Assembly (NCBI GenBank): GCA_944326035.1
Contig: CALVCS010000001.1
Span: 1-64,000, forward strand
Source of the DNA: an uncultured Alistipes sp.
Lineage (GTDB): Bacteria; Bacteroidota; Bacteroidia; Bacteroidales; Rikenellaceae
Length of the DNA stretch: 64,000 bases
Reading direction: 5' to 3'
The first letter of the stretch is position 1. Each line of letters starts with the position of its first letter. The translations under genes were made by a program, and so were the position numbers. Of this stretch, positions 34,768-44,109 are shown in pieces. The notes under the pieces are model-generated. The model was not told the DNA's origin, did not search any database, and saw only the letters and a list, made by a program, of their open reading frames with translations.

Positions 34768-36885
34768 ATGTTACCTTCGACCGAACCGATCAAAAACGGG
34801 ATCTTATCGCGCGACGTGAGTTGGATGTATTTCAACCACCGCATCTTGCAAGAGGCTCAACGTGACAATGTACCCCTGCTGGAACGTCTGACGTTTCTGG
34901 GGATCTACTCCAATAACCTGGACGAATTTTTCCGGGTCCGCGTGTCGGCGCTCCGACGGGTGATCGAATACCAACAGGAGCCCTACAACCCCCATGTCCG
35001 CAACGAGGCGATCCAACAGATGAAACTGCTCAACCGCCTCACCAAACGCTACCTGAAGGAGTTCGAACAGGCCTTCGAGAAGATCAAACGACTGCTGCAA
35101 AAAGAAGGGATATACCTGATCGACGAAACCCAACTGGATGAACAACAGGCCAATTACATCCGGCACGTCTACCGCAACGATCTGAACAGCTCGACCTATC
35201 CGTTGATGACTTCGCTCGGCGCCCGTCTGAACGACCTAACCGATTCTGGCATCTATCTGGCCGTAAAACTGTTCCGCGACCATCCCTCCAAAACGGAACA
35301 TGCCGTCGACTATGCCCTGATCGAACTGCCTACCAAGGAGTTCAACCGCTTCATCGTACTGCCGGCCCAGGATGGACGGACGTTCATTCTCTTTTTGGAT
35401 GACGTCGTACGATTCTGCCTGCCCTATATCTTTGCCGGCCTGCACTACGACCGCTTCGAAGCCTACACCTTCAAATTTACCCGAGACGCCGAGATCGAAC
35501 TTTACAGCGGCATCGGCGAAGGTCTGCTCGAAAAGATCGCCCGTGGCGTCAAGAACCGCAAAAAAGGAGAACCGGTTCGTTTCGTCTACGACCGCCGCAT
35601 GCCGGCCGACTTGTTACGCCACGTCAAGAAGAAACTCAACATCGACCGTTACGACACCACCGACGGAGGGTCGCGCTACCACAACATGAAAGACCTGATG
35701 AGCTTTCCCACATGTGGTCGCAACGATCTGCGTTTCAAGCCCCAACCACCACTGTTGACCGCCACGTTTTCCCCCTACGGGAGTACCCTGGAGATGATCC
35801 GTCAACAGGATCACCTGTTGCACTACCCCTACCATAGTTTCTCCAGTTATATCCGGATTCTGCGCGAAGCCGCCCTGAGCCCCGAAGTCAAAAGCATCAA
35901 AACGACCGTCTACCGTCTGGCCAAAAACTCCAAAGTGGTCAAGGCCCTGATTTGCGCCGCCCGTCACGGAAAGAATGTAACGGTCATGGTCGAACTGATG
36001 GCACGTTTCGACGAATCCTCCAACATCAACTGGTCGCAAAAGATGCAGGATGAAGGCATCCATGTCATTTTCGGCGTCGAAGGGTTGAAAGTTCACGGCA
36101 AATTGACCCACATCTCCTCGACCTTGGGCGACGTCGCCTGCATCAGCACCGGGAACTTCCACGAGGGGAATGCCAAACTCTATACCGACGTTACCCTCTG
36201 TACGGCCAACGAAGCCATCGTACGGGAGGTCGACAAAGTCTTCACCTACATCGAACGTCCCTATAAACAGGCCTCTTTCCGTCACCTGCTGGTTGCGCCT
36301 CAACATCTTCGTCGCCAGATTCTCTCCCTCATCAACGACGAAATCCGCTGGGCCCGCCAAGGAAAAGAAGCCTACATTCTGGCCAAAATCAACCATATCA
36401 CCGATGAAAAGATCATCGAAAAGCTCTACGAAGCCTCTCAGGCCGGCGTCAAGATGCGTTTTCTGGTGCGGGGCAACTGCTCGCTGGTCACCGGCATCGA
36501 AGGGCTGAGCGAAAATATCGAAATCCGGGGGATCATCGACCGTTACCTGGAACATTCCCGCATTCTGATTTTCGGAGGCGGCGGCCGCGAACGGTACTAC
36601 ATCGGTTCAGCCGACTGGATGCCCCGCAACCTGGATCATCGCGTGGAGGTCTATACCCCGGTCTACGACCCTCAGATCCAGGCCCAGCTCAAACTGATCC
36701 TCGAATACGGACTGGCAGACAATGTGGCGGCCCGTATCGTGGACGGCAGCGGGAAAAACCGACTGTATCAAAACGGCCAGGAACCGTTCCGTTCCCAGGA
36801 ACGACTCTACACCTATTACTGTGCGCAGAACGAAGCCGAGCAGACACAACGACCCTCAAACTCGAACGACCATGCTGAAAAGTAA
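34768..36885 (+). CDS. ppk1: Polyphosphate kinase 1
   Basis: Makes inorganic polyphosphate from ATP at the membrane. The 705-residue protein has the N-terminal helical domain (ILSRDVSWMYFNHRILQEA), the head domain, and the two C-terminal phospholipase D-like domains. His in VHGKLTH matches the phosphorylated histidine of E. coli PPK1, and His in YLEHSRILIF the second catalytic histidine. I prefer the ATG at 34768 because the longer frame from 34642 overlaps the pfkA terminator and promoter region. Its 3' end overlaps the ppx start, so synthesis and degradation are coupled. Confidence 0.95.
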   Translation: MLPSTEPIKNGILSRDVSWMYFNHRILQEAQRDNVPLLERLTFLGIYSNNLDEFFRVRVSALRRVIEYQQEPYNPHVRNEAIQQMKLLNRLTKRYLKEFEQAFEKIKRLLQKEGIYLIDETQLDEQQANYIRHVYRNDLNSSTYPLMTSLGARLNDLTDSGIYLAVKLFRDHPSKTEHAVDYALIELPTKEFNRFIVLPAQDGRTFILFLDDVVRFCLPYIFAGLHYDRFEAYTFKFTRDAEIELYSGIGEGLLEKIARGVKNRKKGEPVRFVYDRRMPADLLRHVKKKLNIDRYDTTDGGSRYHNMKDLMSFPTCGRNDLRFKPQPPLLTATFSPYGSTLEMIRQQDHLLHYPYHSFSSYIRILREAALSPEVKSIKTTVYRLAKNSKVVKALICAARHGKNVTVMVELMARFDESSNINWSQKMQDEGIHVIFGVEGLKVHGKLTHISSTLGDVACISTGNFHEGNAKLYTDVTLCTANEAIVREVDKVFTYIERPYKQASFRHLLVAPQHLRRQILSLINDEIRWARQGKEAYILAKINHITDEKIIEKLYEASQAGVKMRFLVRGNCSLVTGIEGLSENIEIRGIIDRYLEHSRILIFGGGGRERYYIGSADWMPRNLDHRVEVYTPVYDPQIQAQLKLILEYGLADNVAARIVDGSGKNRLYQNGQEPFRSQERLYTYYCAQNEAEQTQRPSNSNDHAEK

Positions 36886-37774
36886 ACTCAATTTCGCTGC
36901 GATCGATATCGGATCGAACGCCGTACGCCTTCTCATCAAAGGAATCAATCCAGGTGAAGAGGTCAACGATTTGACCAAAAGTCTTCTGATTCGTGTCCCG
37001 TTACGACTGGGCGAAGATGCGTTCGGGGCGGGCGCCATCTCGCCGGACAAAGAGAAACGCCTCAAACGGACCATCAAATCCTTTAAGTTGCTGATGAAGG
37101 TTTTCAACGTGGTGGCCTATCGGGCCTGTGCGACCTCAGCCATGCGTGATGCCAAAAACGGCATGGCCATCGCCCAGAAAATCCGAAAAAAAATGGGCAT
37201 CAACATCGAAGTGATCGACGGCAACGAAGAGGCCCGCATCGTCTACGAAAGCCATATCGGCGACCTGCTCGATCGGGACGGTTGCTATATTTACGTGGAT
37301 GTCGGCGGGGGAAGTACCGAGATCAGCCTGATCTGCGACGGGGCACTGATTCAGTCCCGCTCCTACAACATCGGTACCGTACGTGCGCTCTCGGGTAAAG
37401 TCAAAGCGTCCGAATGGGAAGCCTTAAAACACGACATGGACACGCTCTCCGCCCAGTATGATCAGATCCAGATCATCGGGTCGGGCGGCAACATCAACAA
37501 GCTCTATCGCATGAGCCACAGCAAGGTCGAGAATCTGCTGATGGTCGATCGGTTGCAAGAATTGCATGACGCCCTCGCCCCGCTGAGCTACGAAGAGCGT
37601 ATGGAACAATTCCACCTGAATCCCGACCGGGCCGATGTGATCATTCCCGCCTCGGAAATTTTTCTGACGGTCGCCCGACACATCGGCGCCGATTCGATTT
37701 TCGTCCCCACGATCGGGATCATCGACGGTATTACCCACGGGCTCTGCGCGAAATACCTCCAACAGATCCAATAA
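36872..37774 (+). CDS. ppx: Ppx/GppA family exopolyphosphatase
   Basis: Hydrolyses polyphosphate from the end, or pppGpp to ppGpp. At 300 residues it has only the two ASKHA-fold N-terminal domains, with AAIDIGSNAVRLLIKG (8-23) and VDVGGGSTEISL as the phosphate-binding loops, and it lacks the C-terminal HD domain of the longer E. coli Ppx. The ATG at 36872 lies 14 nt before the ppk stop in another frame. Preference for polyphosphate over pppGpp is inferred from the neighbour. Confidence 0.92.
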   Translation: MLKSKLNFAAIDIGSNAVRLLIKGINPGEEVNDLTKSLLIRVPLRLGEDAFGAGAISPDKEKRLKRTIKSFKLLMKVFNVVAYRACATSAMRDAKNGMAIAQKIRKKMGINIEVIDGNEEARIVYESHIGDLLDRDGCYIYVDVGGGSTEISLICDGALIQSRSYNIGTVRALSGKVKASEWEALKHDMDTLSAQYDQIQIIGSGGNINKLYRMSHSKVENLLMVDRLQELHDALAPLSYEERMEQFHLNPDRADVIIPASEIFLTVARHIGADSIFVPTIGIIDGITHGLCAKYLQQIQ

Positions 37775-37827
37775 GGTCGTCCCCACAACGGGCCCTTTCG
37801 TGCCAAACAGAGGATCTCCTCAAAGAA

Positions 37828-37857
37828 GGGAAAACCCGACGGTTTTCCCATTTTTTT
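37828..37857 (+). terminator. Terminator of ppk-ppx
   Basis: A 9-bp stem (GGGAAAACC, 37828-37836, with 37841-37849), a CGAC loop, then A followed by T7. Confidence 0.85.
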
Positions 37858-37860
37858 GGC

Positions 37861-37868
37861 TACTTTTG
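37861..37868 (+). promoter_or_regulatory. -7 element for the dicarboxylate transporter
   Basis: TACTTTTG fully matches TAnnTTTG, 32 nt before the ATG at 37901 and directly after the previous terminator. Confidence 0.65.
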
Positions 37869-37900
37869 TGGGCGCATTAAGCCTTTAAATTCCAAACTCC

Positions 37901-39205
37901 ATGTTGCTGCAATTCTTTTTCGTCATGGTCGCCATCATCGTCGGGGCTCGCCTCGGCGGGATCGGCCTGGGCGTCATGGGGGGGATCGGGTTGGGGGTTC
38001 TGACCTTCGGATTCGGCTTGCAACCGACCTCGCCGCCGATCGACGTGATGCTGATGATCGTGGCCGTTATCGCTGCCGCCGGATGCATGCAGGCGGCCGG
38101 AGGCCTCGACCTGATGGTCCGTCAGGCCGAAAAGCTGCTGCGCCGACATCCCTCGCGCGTCACCCTGCTGAGCCCCTTGGTCACCTATACGTTCACGTTT
38201 CTGGCCGGAACCGGACATGTGGCCTATTCCGTTCTGCCGGTCATCGCCGAAGTCGCCCGAGAAACCAAGATCCGCCCCGAAAGACCGCTCTCCATCGCTG
38301 TGATCGCCTCTCAACAAGCCATTACGGCCAGTCCTATCTCGGCCGCTACCGTAGCTCTGTTGAGCCTGCTGGCCGGCTATCAAATCTCCCTGCTACACAT
38401 CTTGATGATCAGCATTCCGGCCACCTTATGCGGGGTCGTAATCGGAGCGCTGTTCGCCATGCGCATGGGGAAAGAGCTGGAACTCGACCCCGAATACCGT
38501 CGCCGTCTGGCCGAAGGGGAACTGACCGAAACCCCTGCTTCTCAGACCTCGCAAACGAAACTCCACCCCTGGAAACCGCTGTTGTCGGTACTCATTTTCC
38601 TGACAGCCACGATTTTCATCGTTCTGTTCGGTTCGTTCGAAAGCTGGCGCACCATTGGAGAAAAGTCGCTGAGCATGGCCCCGATCATTGAAATTCTGAT
38701 GTTGTCGGCCGCCGCCCTGATCCTGCTAACCACCCGCACCAGCGGGCTGAAAGCCGCCCAAGGGTCGGTCTTCGGCGCCGGCATGCAAGCCGTGGTAGCG
38801 ATTTTCGGGATCGCCTGGATGGGCGATACGTTCATCAATGGCAATATCGATGCCCTGCGCGCCTCTATCGAAGGGGTCGTCACCTCCATGCCCTGGTTGT
38901 TCGGAATCGCCCTGTTCGTGATGTCGATCCTGCTGTATAGCCAAGCCGCCACCGTCCGGGCCCTGATGCCGCTGGGTTTGGCCCTGGGTATCCAACCCCT
39001 GATGCTGATCGCTCTGTTTCCGGCTGTCAACGGTTACTTTTTCATTCCGAACTATCCCACGGTTGTCGCCGCCATCAACTTCGACCGTACGGGAACAACC
39101 CGCATCGGAAAATATGTCTTGAACCACTCCTTCATGATGCCCGGCCTGATCGCGACCTTCGTCGCCGTTGTCATTGGACTCATTTTGGTTCAACTCTTTT
39201 TCTAA
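37901..39205 (+). CDS. dcuB: Anaerobic C4-dicarboxylate transporter, DcuA/DcuB family
   Basis: Inner-membrane antiporter that exchanges fumarate, malate or aspartate for succinate, matching succinate-forming anaerobic metabolism. The 434-residue protein has about 10-12 hydrophobic segments. Family motifs are GARLGGIGLGVMGGIGLGVL near the N-terminus, FLAGTGHVAYSVLPVI, and ASQQAITASPISAATVA. Whether it is DcuA- or DcuB-like cannot be settled by eye. Single-gene unit with its own promoter and terminator. Confidence 0.92.
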   Translation: MLLQFFFVMVAIIVGARLGGIGLGVMGGIGLGVLTFGFGLQPTSPPIDVMLMIVAVIAAAGCMQAAGGLDLMVRQAEKLLRRHPSRVTLLSPLVTYTFTFLAGTGHVAYSVLPVIAEVARETKIRPERPLSIAVIASQQAITASPISAATVALLSLLAGYQISLLHILMISIPATLCGVVIGALFAMRMGKELELDPEYRRRLAEGELTETPASQTSQTKLHPWKPLLSVLIFLTATIFIVLFGSFESWRTIGEKSLSMAPIIEILMLSAAALILLTTRTSGLKAAQGSVFGAGMQAVVAIFGIAWMGDTFINGNIDALRASIEGVVTSMPWLFGIALFVMSILLYSQAATVRALMPLGLALGIQPLMLIALFPAVNGYFFIPNYPTVVAAINFDRTGTTRIGKYVLNHSFMMPGLIATFVAVVIGLILVQLFF

Positions 39206-39320
39206 GGGCTCACCTCACTTACCCCGGAAGATAAATTCCAGGCATGCTGATCCACGGTTTTCATGAGAAGAGCCTTGAGTCTCGCTCTCCCCTTCTGCCT
39301 TAGGCAAAACCGATTTACAA

Positions 39321-39356
39321 CAAAAGGAAGGTTTTCAACGAAAAACCTTCCTTTTG
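39321..39356. terminator. Terminator between dcuB and the TonB-dependent receptor gene
   Basis: A perfect 15-bp stem (39321-39335 with 39342-39356) with a 6-nt loop and T-rich right flank. It lies between two convergent genes, 115 nt past the dcuB stop and 73 nt past the receptor stop, and may serve both. Confidence 0.8.
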
Positions 39357-39428
39357 TTTATTCCATAAAAAGATGAGTGGCTCGCGATGTTCGGGATCAC
39401 CCATGGACGATCAACGCAAGCCCATGGA

Positions 39429-41738
39429 TCAGTCTGCACCGAAAGTCCAGGCGACTCGGAGGAAAAAGTTGCGTCGTGCCAAAATGGCCGAATTGAAGTT
39501 GACCACCTTGGGACGATAATCGGTGATATTGTCCACCCCGAGCGTCAGGTTCAAGATATCCTGGTAATAGAAGTTGACCGCCGCATTGCACACCACATAC
39601 CCCGGATGACGAGCCGAATAGGTTCCCATCCAAAATTTCAGATCCGACATCGACCTGCTGCTCATCCCGCTCAGATCGATCACCGGCATAAAATCTTCAT
39701 AGGTCTTGGCTCCGACATACCGCAACCCCGCATTGATTCCCATCGACCAACTCCGCGCCAACGAAAACCCATAATCGGCTTGCACGGTGGCCGTATGCGG
39801 ACTGGGGAAAATATACTGTGTCGACTCTTCCGGCGCATCATCGGTCTGGTAAAGGTAGTTGTAATTGGCTTTCAGGAACAGTCCCTGAATAACCCGCCAA
39901 CGCGCCATCAACTCCAAACCGCCCAATTCGCTGCGGTCGATATTTTCATATTGCAGAATGGTCTGCGTTCCTTCCATATGACCGCGTACATCGATCTTAT
40001 TGCGGAAGAAACTGTTATATAAGGTCAACGAGGCATTGAATCCCTCCGTATTGAACTCGCCGGACAACGAGATATAGTGGTTGGTTTCGGATTTCAGCTG
40101 ATCATTTCCCCGAATATAGGTCTCACCCAATACCGGGACCTGAAAATCCATATACATCTCCTTGAGGGTCGGATTGCGGTAGCCATTGGCATAATTGGCC
40201 CGAATGGCAAACTTGCCCACCGCATATTTCACCGAAGCCTTGGGCGTCACACTCCAGCCGAAACGATTGTTGTAGTTCCCGCGAACCCCCACCGTAAAAC
40301 TCAAGGCCCGTTGCGTACAGATCTCATCCTGCACATACAACGACGCGGTATTCATACTCTTCTCATCGTCATAACCCAGGGGATTGAGGTCGAAATGCAG
40401 CTGTTCGTTCACCAACTCGAGTCCGGTGGTCAACCGGTTGTACTGTCCGGCATTGAGTGTCCACAACAGCCGCGGGGTATTGAAAACGTGATTCTGTTTG
40501 GGCACCGTCACCCCGTTGAGACTGTCCAACCGACGAAAATATTCATCCCGGATGAACGACAGATAAATTTTATTGTTTTCGTTGGGCGAGTGCTCCATGA
40601 GCGCCTTGACGTTGTAGCCTTCGTAAGACTCGAAGGTCCACGGTTTGGTATTGTTCGACAACGGATTGTCGTCCAACAGACTGCCGTTGAAATCATACCG
40701 GCGTTTATTGAAATAGTTGCCCGACAACTCGAAGCGGAACTGATCGGAGAGCACATAATCGAAACGTTGGCCGACATTGATGTCCCGCCAGCCGCTGACG
40801 CTCAAGCCCCGTTGATCGGGAGCGACCACAATGGTCGTATCCTGCAGGTTCGTTCCCGACTGCACAAAGACCGGCATGCCGGTCGTCGGATCCATCTCGG
40901 GACGCATCCCGACCACCTGCCCCCCCGGCGTCGTGATCGGAATCATTTTCGGCATCATCTTTTGCAACGCCCCCGCCTTGTAATGACGCACCTCATCTTC
41001 TGTGCCGATCAATTTATAGGCATCCACCGTCCGATACGACAGCGTCGTCAGCGACTTGAATTTCCCCAGATTGAATCCCGCCGACAGATCGCCCTTGAGA
41101 TTGGGCAGATCGAGCCGTTTGCGATAAAAGTCGATATCGCGCTGGGTCGGCTGATTGGTTTCGGTACTGCCCAGCGTCTCCCCGGAATTGTTCTGAAACG
41201 GCGTTCCGTAACGAGCCGACGCCTTGATCTCGAATTTACGTTGCGGCATCTTCGTGATGATGTTCACCACCGCCCCCATGGCATTCGAGCCGTACAACAC
41301 CGAGGAAGCACCTCGAACAATTTCGATCCGGTCGATATTCTGCATCGGGATGCGGGCATAGTCGATGTTTCCATAGGTTTCCCCGGCCATCCGTTCGCCA
41401 TCCACCAGAAACAAAACATACCGCGCATCGAGTCCCTGAAACGACAACGAGGTCCCATACCCAGCCTGATGAAACTCCACCCCCGCCAGTTCGTTTTCCA
41501 GGGCTTGCTGAATGGTGGTGACACCGCGTTTTTCCAACTCCCGCGCACTGATCACCCGGGTCAGTACCGGAACATCCTTCAACATCAACGGCGTACGGGT
41601 AGCCGTCACCACCACCTCCTTCATATCAAAAGATATCGAGTCCATCGGCGGCATGTCCTCGGTCCGTTTCTCCTCCCCTGCATATCCTTTCCCCACGGCC
41701 AGAAGGCCCATAAATGCGTATAGCCAAATTTTTCTCAT
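39429..41738 (-). CDS. TonB-dependent receptor
   Basis: A 769-residue outer-membrane transporter. Signal peptide MRKIWLYAFMGLLAVGKGYA, then the TonB box region EVVVTATRTP, a plug domain (VLTRVISARELEKRGV to NAMGAVVNIITK) and a 22-stranded barrel ending in a TonB-receptor C-terminus (NFFLRVAWTFGAD). There is no carboxypeptidase-like leader domain and no SusD, so it resembles receptors for siderophores, haem or cobalamin. I chose the ATG at 41738, since a promoter element at 41762-41769 lies inside the longer frame. Ligand unknown; no HmuY- or BtuF-type partner is adjacent. Confidence 0.93.
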   Translation of the reverse strand: MRKIWLYAFMGLLAVGKGYAGEEKRTEDMPPMDSISFDMKEVVVTATRTPLMLKDVPVLTRVISARELEKRGVTTIQQALENELAGVEFHQAGYGTSLSFQGLDARYVLFLVDGERMAGETYGNIDYARIPMQNIDRIEIVRGASSVLYGSNAMGAVVNIITKMPQRKFEIKASARYGTPFQNNSGETLGSTETNQPTQRDIDFYRKRLDLPNLKGDLSAGFNLGKFKSLTTLSYRTVDAYKLIGTEDEVRHYKAGALQKMMPKMIPITTPGGQVVGMRPEMDPTTGMPVFVQSGTNLQDTTIVVAPDQRGLSVSGWRDINVGQRFDYVLSDQFRFELSGNYFNKRRYDFNGSLLDDNPLSNNTKPWTFESYEGYNVKALMEHSPNENNKIYLSFIRDEYFRRLDSLNGVTVPKQNHVFNTPRLLWTLNAGQYNRLTTGLELVNEQLHFDLNPLGYDDEKSMNTASLYVQDEICTQRALSFTVGVRGNYNNRFGWSVTPKASVKYAVGKFAIRANYANGYRNPTLKEMYMDFQVPVLGETYIRGNDQLKSETNHYISLSGEFNTEGFNASLTLYNSFFRNKIDVRGHMEGTQTILQYENIDRSELGGLELMARWRVIQGLFLKANYNYLYQTDDAPEESTQYIFPSPHTATVQADYGFSLARSWSMGINAGLRYVGAKTYEDFMPVIDLSGMSSRSMSDLKFWMGTYSARHPGYVVCNAAVNFYYQDILNLTLGVDNITDYRPKVVNFNSAILARRNFFLRVAWTFGAD

Positions 41739-41761
41739 GTCTTTCTCGAATTGATGCGTCG

Positions 41762-41769
41762 CAAATTTA
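41762..41769 (-). promoter_or_regulatory. -7 element for the TonB-dependent receptor gene
   Basis: TAAATTTG on the minus strand fully matches TAnnTTTG, 23 nt before the ATG at 41738. No Fur box is evident. Confidence 0.65.
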
Positions 41770-41822
41770 AGTATTTTACAGAAAACGCCTCTTTGTGGCA
41801 TATAAAAAACGAAACGGTTTTG

Positions 41823-41830
41823 TAACTTTG
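41823..41830 (+). promoter_or_regulatory. -7 element for the lysozyme-nadB-prfC operon
   Basis: TAACTTTG fully matches TAnnTTTG, 18 nt before the ATG at 41849. It lies inside the longer open frame and so supports that start. Confidence 0.65.
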
Positions 41831-41848
41831 CACTTTCAAAACTCGGAA

Positions 41849-42529
41849 ATGAATAGAAAACCCTTCGCCGGGTGGATGTGGATTGCGATTTTGTTGTTGC
41901 TGGTGTCCTGCGGCAAAAAACACCCGAGCGATTTCGACGTATGGGGATTGGACGTCTCCCGTCACCAGAAAGACGTCAACTGGCTGGAAGTGGCCCAACA
42001 CGAAAAGCCCTATTTTGTATTTATCAAAGCGACCGAAGGAACGCTCATCATCGACCCGACCTACGACCGCCATCGCCGCGAACTGGAAGAGGCCGACATC
42101 ACCTGGGGAGCCTACCATTTCTTCGGCCATCGCACCTCGGGCAAGGAACAGGCCCGCAATTTCATCAAAACGGCCAAACTCAAACCGGGAAACATCATTC
42201 CGGTGTTGGACATCGAATGGCACCGTTTTATGAAAGACCCCAAACGTTCGGTGCGCGAAGCCAAAGCGTTCTGCAACGAAATCAAACGCTACTACGGCAC
42301 CAACCCGATCATTTACTGCTCGACTAGTTTTTACAACACATATCTCAAAAACGATTTCAGTCCCCGGGAATACATTCTCTGGATCGCCGATTACCGAGGA
42401 ACTGCTCCGGATATGCCCTGGACCCTGTGGCAACATACCGAATCCCATCGTATCCAGGGAATTCGGGGTCAGGTCGACCGAAACGTTTTTGCGGGCACAG
42501 CCCAGGAATTTCAAAAGTTGATACTCTGA
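41849..42529 (+). CDS. Glycoside hydrolase family 25 lysozyme, lipoprotein
   Basis: Peptidoglycan-cleaving muramidase, lipid-anchored. The signal sequence ends in a lipobox (LLLVSC). The GH25 barrel shows GLDVSRHQKDVNW, FIKATEGTLIIDP, WGAYHFF and VLDIEWH, carrying the catalytic Asp/Glu pair in the last motif. It is 226 residues long. Its TGA stop shares a base with the nadB start, so the two are translationally coupled. A role in cell-wall remodelling is likely. The link to nadB looks like chance packing rather than pathway logic. Confidence 0.92.
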   Translation: MNRKPFAGWMWIAILLLLVSCGKKHPSDFDVWGLDVSRHQKDVNWLEVAQHEKPYFVFIKATEGTLIIDPTYDRHRRELEEADITWGAYHFFGHRTSGKEQARNFIKTAKLKPGNIIPVLDIEWHRFMKDPKRSVREAKAFCNEIKRYYGTNPIIYCSTSFYNTYLKNDFSPREYILWIADYRGTAPDMPWTLWQHTESHRIQGIRGQVDRNVFAGTAQEFQKLIL

Positions 42530-44106
42530 TGAACATCGAAACCGACTTTTTGGTGGTGGGCAGCGGGATCGCCGGACTCAGTTATGCCCTCAAGGTGGCC
42601 GAACTGGGCAAGGTGGTTCTCGTCACCAAAGGCGACATTGCCGAATGCAATACCGACTTTGCTCAAGGAGGGATCTGTTCGGTGACCTACGACCCGGACA
42701 CCTTCGAAAAACATATCCACGATACGTTGGTCTGCGGAGCCGGCATCTGTGACCGGGCCGCCGTGGAGCAGGTGGTCACCCGCGCCCCGGAGATGATCAA
42801 ACAACTGATCGGCTGGGGGGTCAAGTTCGATAAGGATGCGACGGGACGTTACGACCTGGCGCGCGAAGGCGGACACAGCGAACACCGCATTCTGCACTTC
42901 CAGGACATCACGGGCCACGAAATCGAACGCAAACTGATCCGACAGGTCAAACGCCATCGGAACATCGAACTGTTCGAACACCACTTCGCCGTCGACCTTC
43001 TGACGCAACACCACCTGGGCCAGCTGGTCAAGAAATCCACCCCGGACATCACCTGCTTCGGGGCCTATGTGCTGAACCTCAAAACACACGAGATCTACAC
43101 CATCCTCTCGAAAGTCACGGTATTGTGTACCGGCGGAGTGGGCAATATCTATCACACCACCACCAATCCGGCGGTCGCCACCGGAGACGGCATCGCCATG
43201 GTGCATCGTGCCAAAGGGGTCATTTCGGGTATGGAGTTCATTCAATTCCACCCGACCTCGTTCTATAAACCCGGCGAACGACCTTCGTTCCTAATCAGCG
43301 AAGCCATGCGCGGCTTCGGGGCCATTCTGCGTCTGCAAAACGGACAGGAATTCATGCAGAAATACCACCCCATGGGATCGCTGGCTCCCCGCGATGTGGT
43401 CGCACGGGGCATCGACCATGAACTGAAAATCTCGGGAGAAGAGTTCGTGTACCTAGATATCACCCACAAAAATCCCCAAGAGGTGATCGCCCACTTCCCC
43501 AATATTTATAAAAAGTGTCTGAGCGAAGACATCGACCTGACCAAAGAGATGATTCCGGTGGTTCCGGCGGCCCATTACTGCTGTGGCGGGGTGAAAGTCG
43601 ACCTGAACGGCGAATCGTCGATCCGCCACCTCTATGCCTTAGGCGAAACCTCCTGCACGGGACTGCACGGCGGCAACCGACTGGCCTCCAACTCGCTGAT
43701 CGAAGCGGTGGTGTATGCCGACGCCGCGGCCCGACACAGCAGCAGCCGCATCGGCGAGATCGAACTGCAACGCGGCATCCCCGACTGGGATGATGAAGGC
43801 ACGACCATCCCGGAAGAGATGGCCCTCATCACCCAGAATTACAAAGAAATGCAACAGATCATGAGCAACTATGTGGGCATTGTTCGCTCGAATCTGCGGC
43901 TCGAACGCGCCAAACGGCGTCTGGAAATCCTCTACAAAGAGACCGAAGAGCTCTACCTCAAATCGACGCTCAGCCAGCATCTGTGCGAACTGCGCAACAT
44001 GATTGCCGTGGGTTACCTCATCATCAAACAGGCCGAAGCCCGTCACCAAAGCATCGGTCTGCACTATTCGATCGATTATCCGCCTCAGCAAGGGGGAAAC
44101 CTGTAA
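42529..44106 (+). CDS. nadB: L-aspartate oxidase
   Basis: FAD enzyme that oxidises aspartate to iminoaspartate, first step of NAD synthesis; under anaerobic conditions fumarate can be the electron acceptor. The 525-residue protein has the FAD-binding VVGSGIAGLSYALKVA (8-23), DFAQGGICS, EGGHSEHRILHFQDITGHEIE with substrate-binding residues, and HGGNRLASNSLIEAV near residue 385. Partner gene nadC is at 55795-56646; nadA is not in the window. The open frame extends back to 42427, but the ATG overlapping the lysozyme stop is clearly the start. Confidence 0.96.
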   Translation: MNIETDFLVVGSGIAGLSYALKVAELGKVVLVTKGDIAECNTDFAQGGICSVTYDPDTFEKHIHDTLVCGAGICDRAAVEQVVTRAPEMIKQLIGWGVKFDKDATGRYDLAREGGHSEHRILHFQDITGHEIERKLIRQVKRHRNIELFEHHFAVDLLTQHHLGQLVKKSTPDITCFGAYVLNLKTHEIYTILSKVTVLCTGGVGNIYHTTTNPAVATGDGIAMVHRAKGVISGMEFIQFHPTSFYKPGERPSFLISEAMRGFGAILRLQNGQEFMQKYHPMGSLAPRDVVARGIDHELKISGEEFVYLDITHKNPQEVIAHFPNIYKKCLSEDIDLTKEMIPVVPAAHYCCGGVKVDLNGESSIRHLYALGETSCTGLHGGNRLASNSLIEAVVYADAAARHSSSRIGEIELQRGIPDWDDEGTTIPEEMALITQNYKEMQQIMSNYVGIVRSNLRLERAKRRLEILYKETEELYLKSTLSQHLCELRNMIAVGYLIIKQAEARHQSIGLHYSIDYPPQQGGNL

Positions 44107-44109
44107 CGT

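Noticed and set aside
40077-41723. 548-codon + strand open frame over the TonB-dependent receptor
   Set aside because: Antisense to a receptor with signal peptide, plug and barrel; the composition is His/Arg/Ile-rich with no domain.
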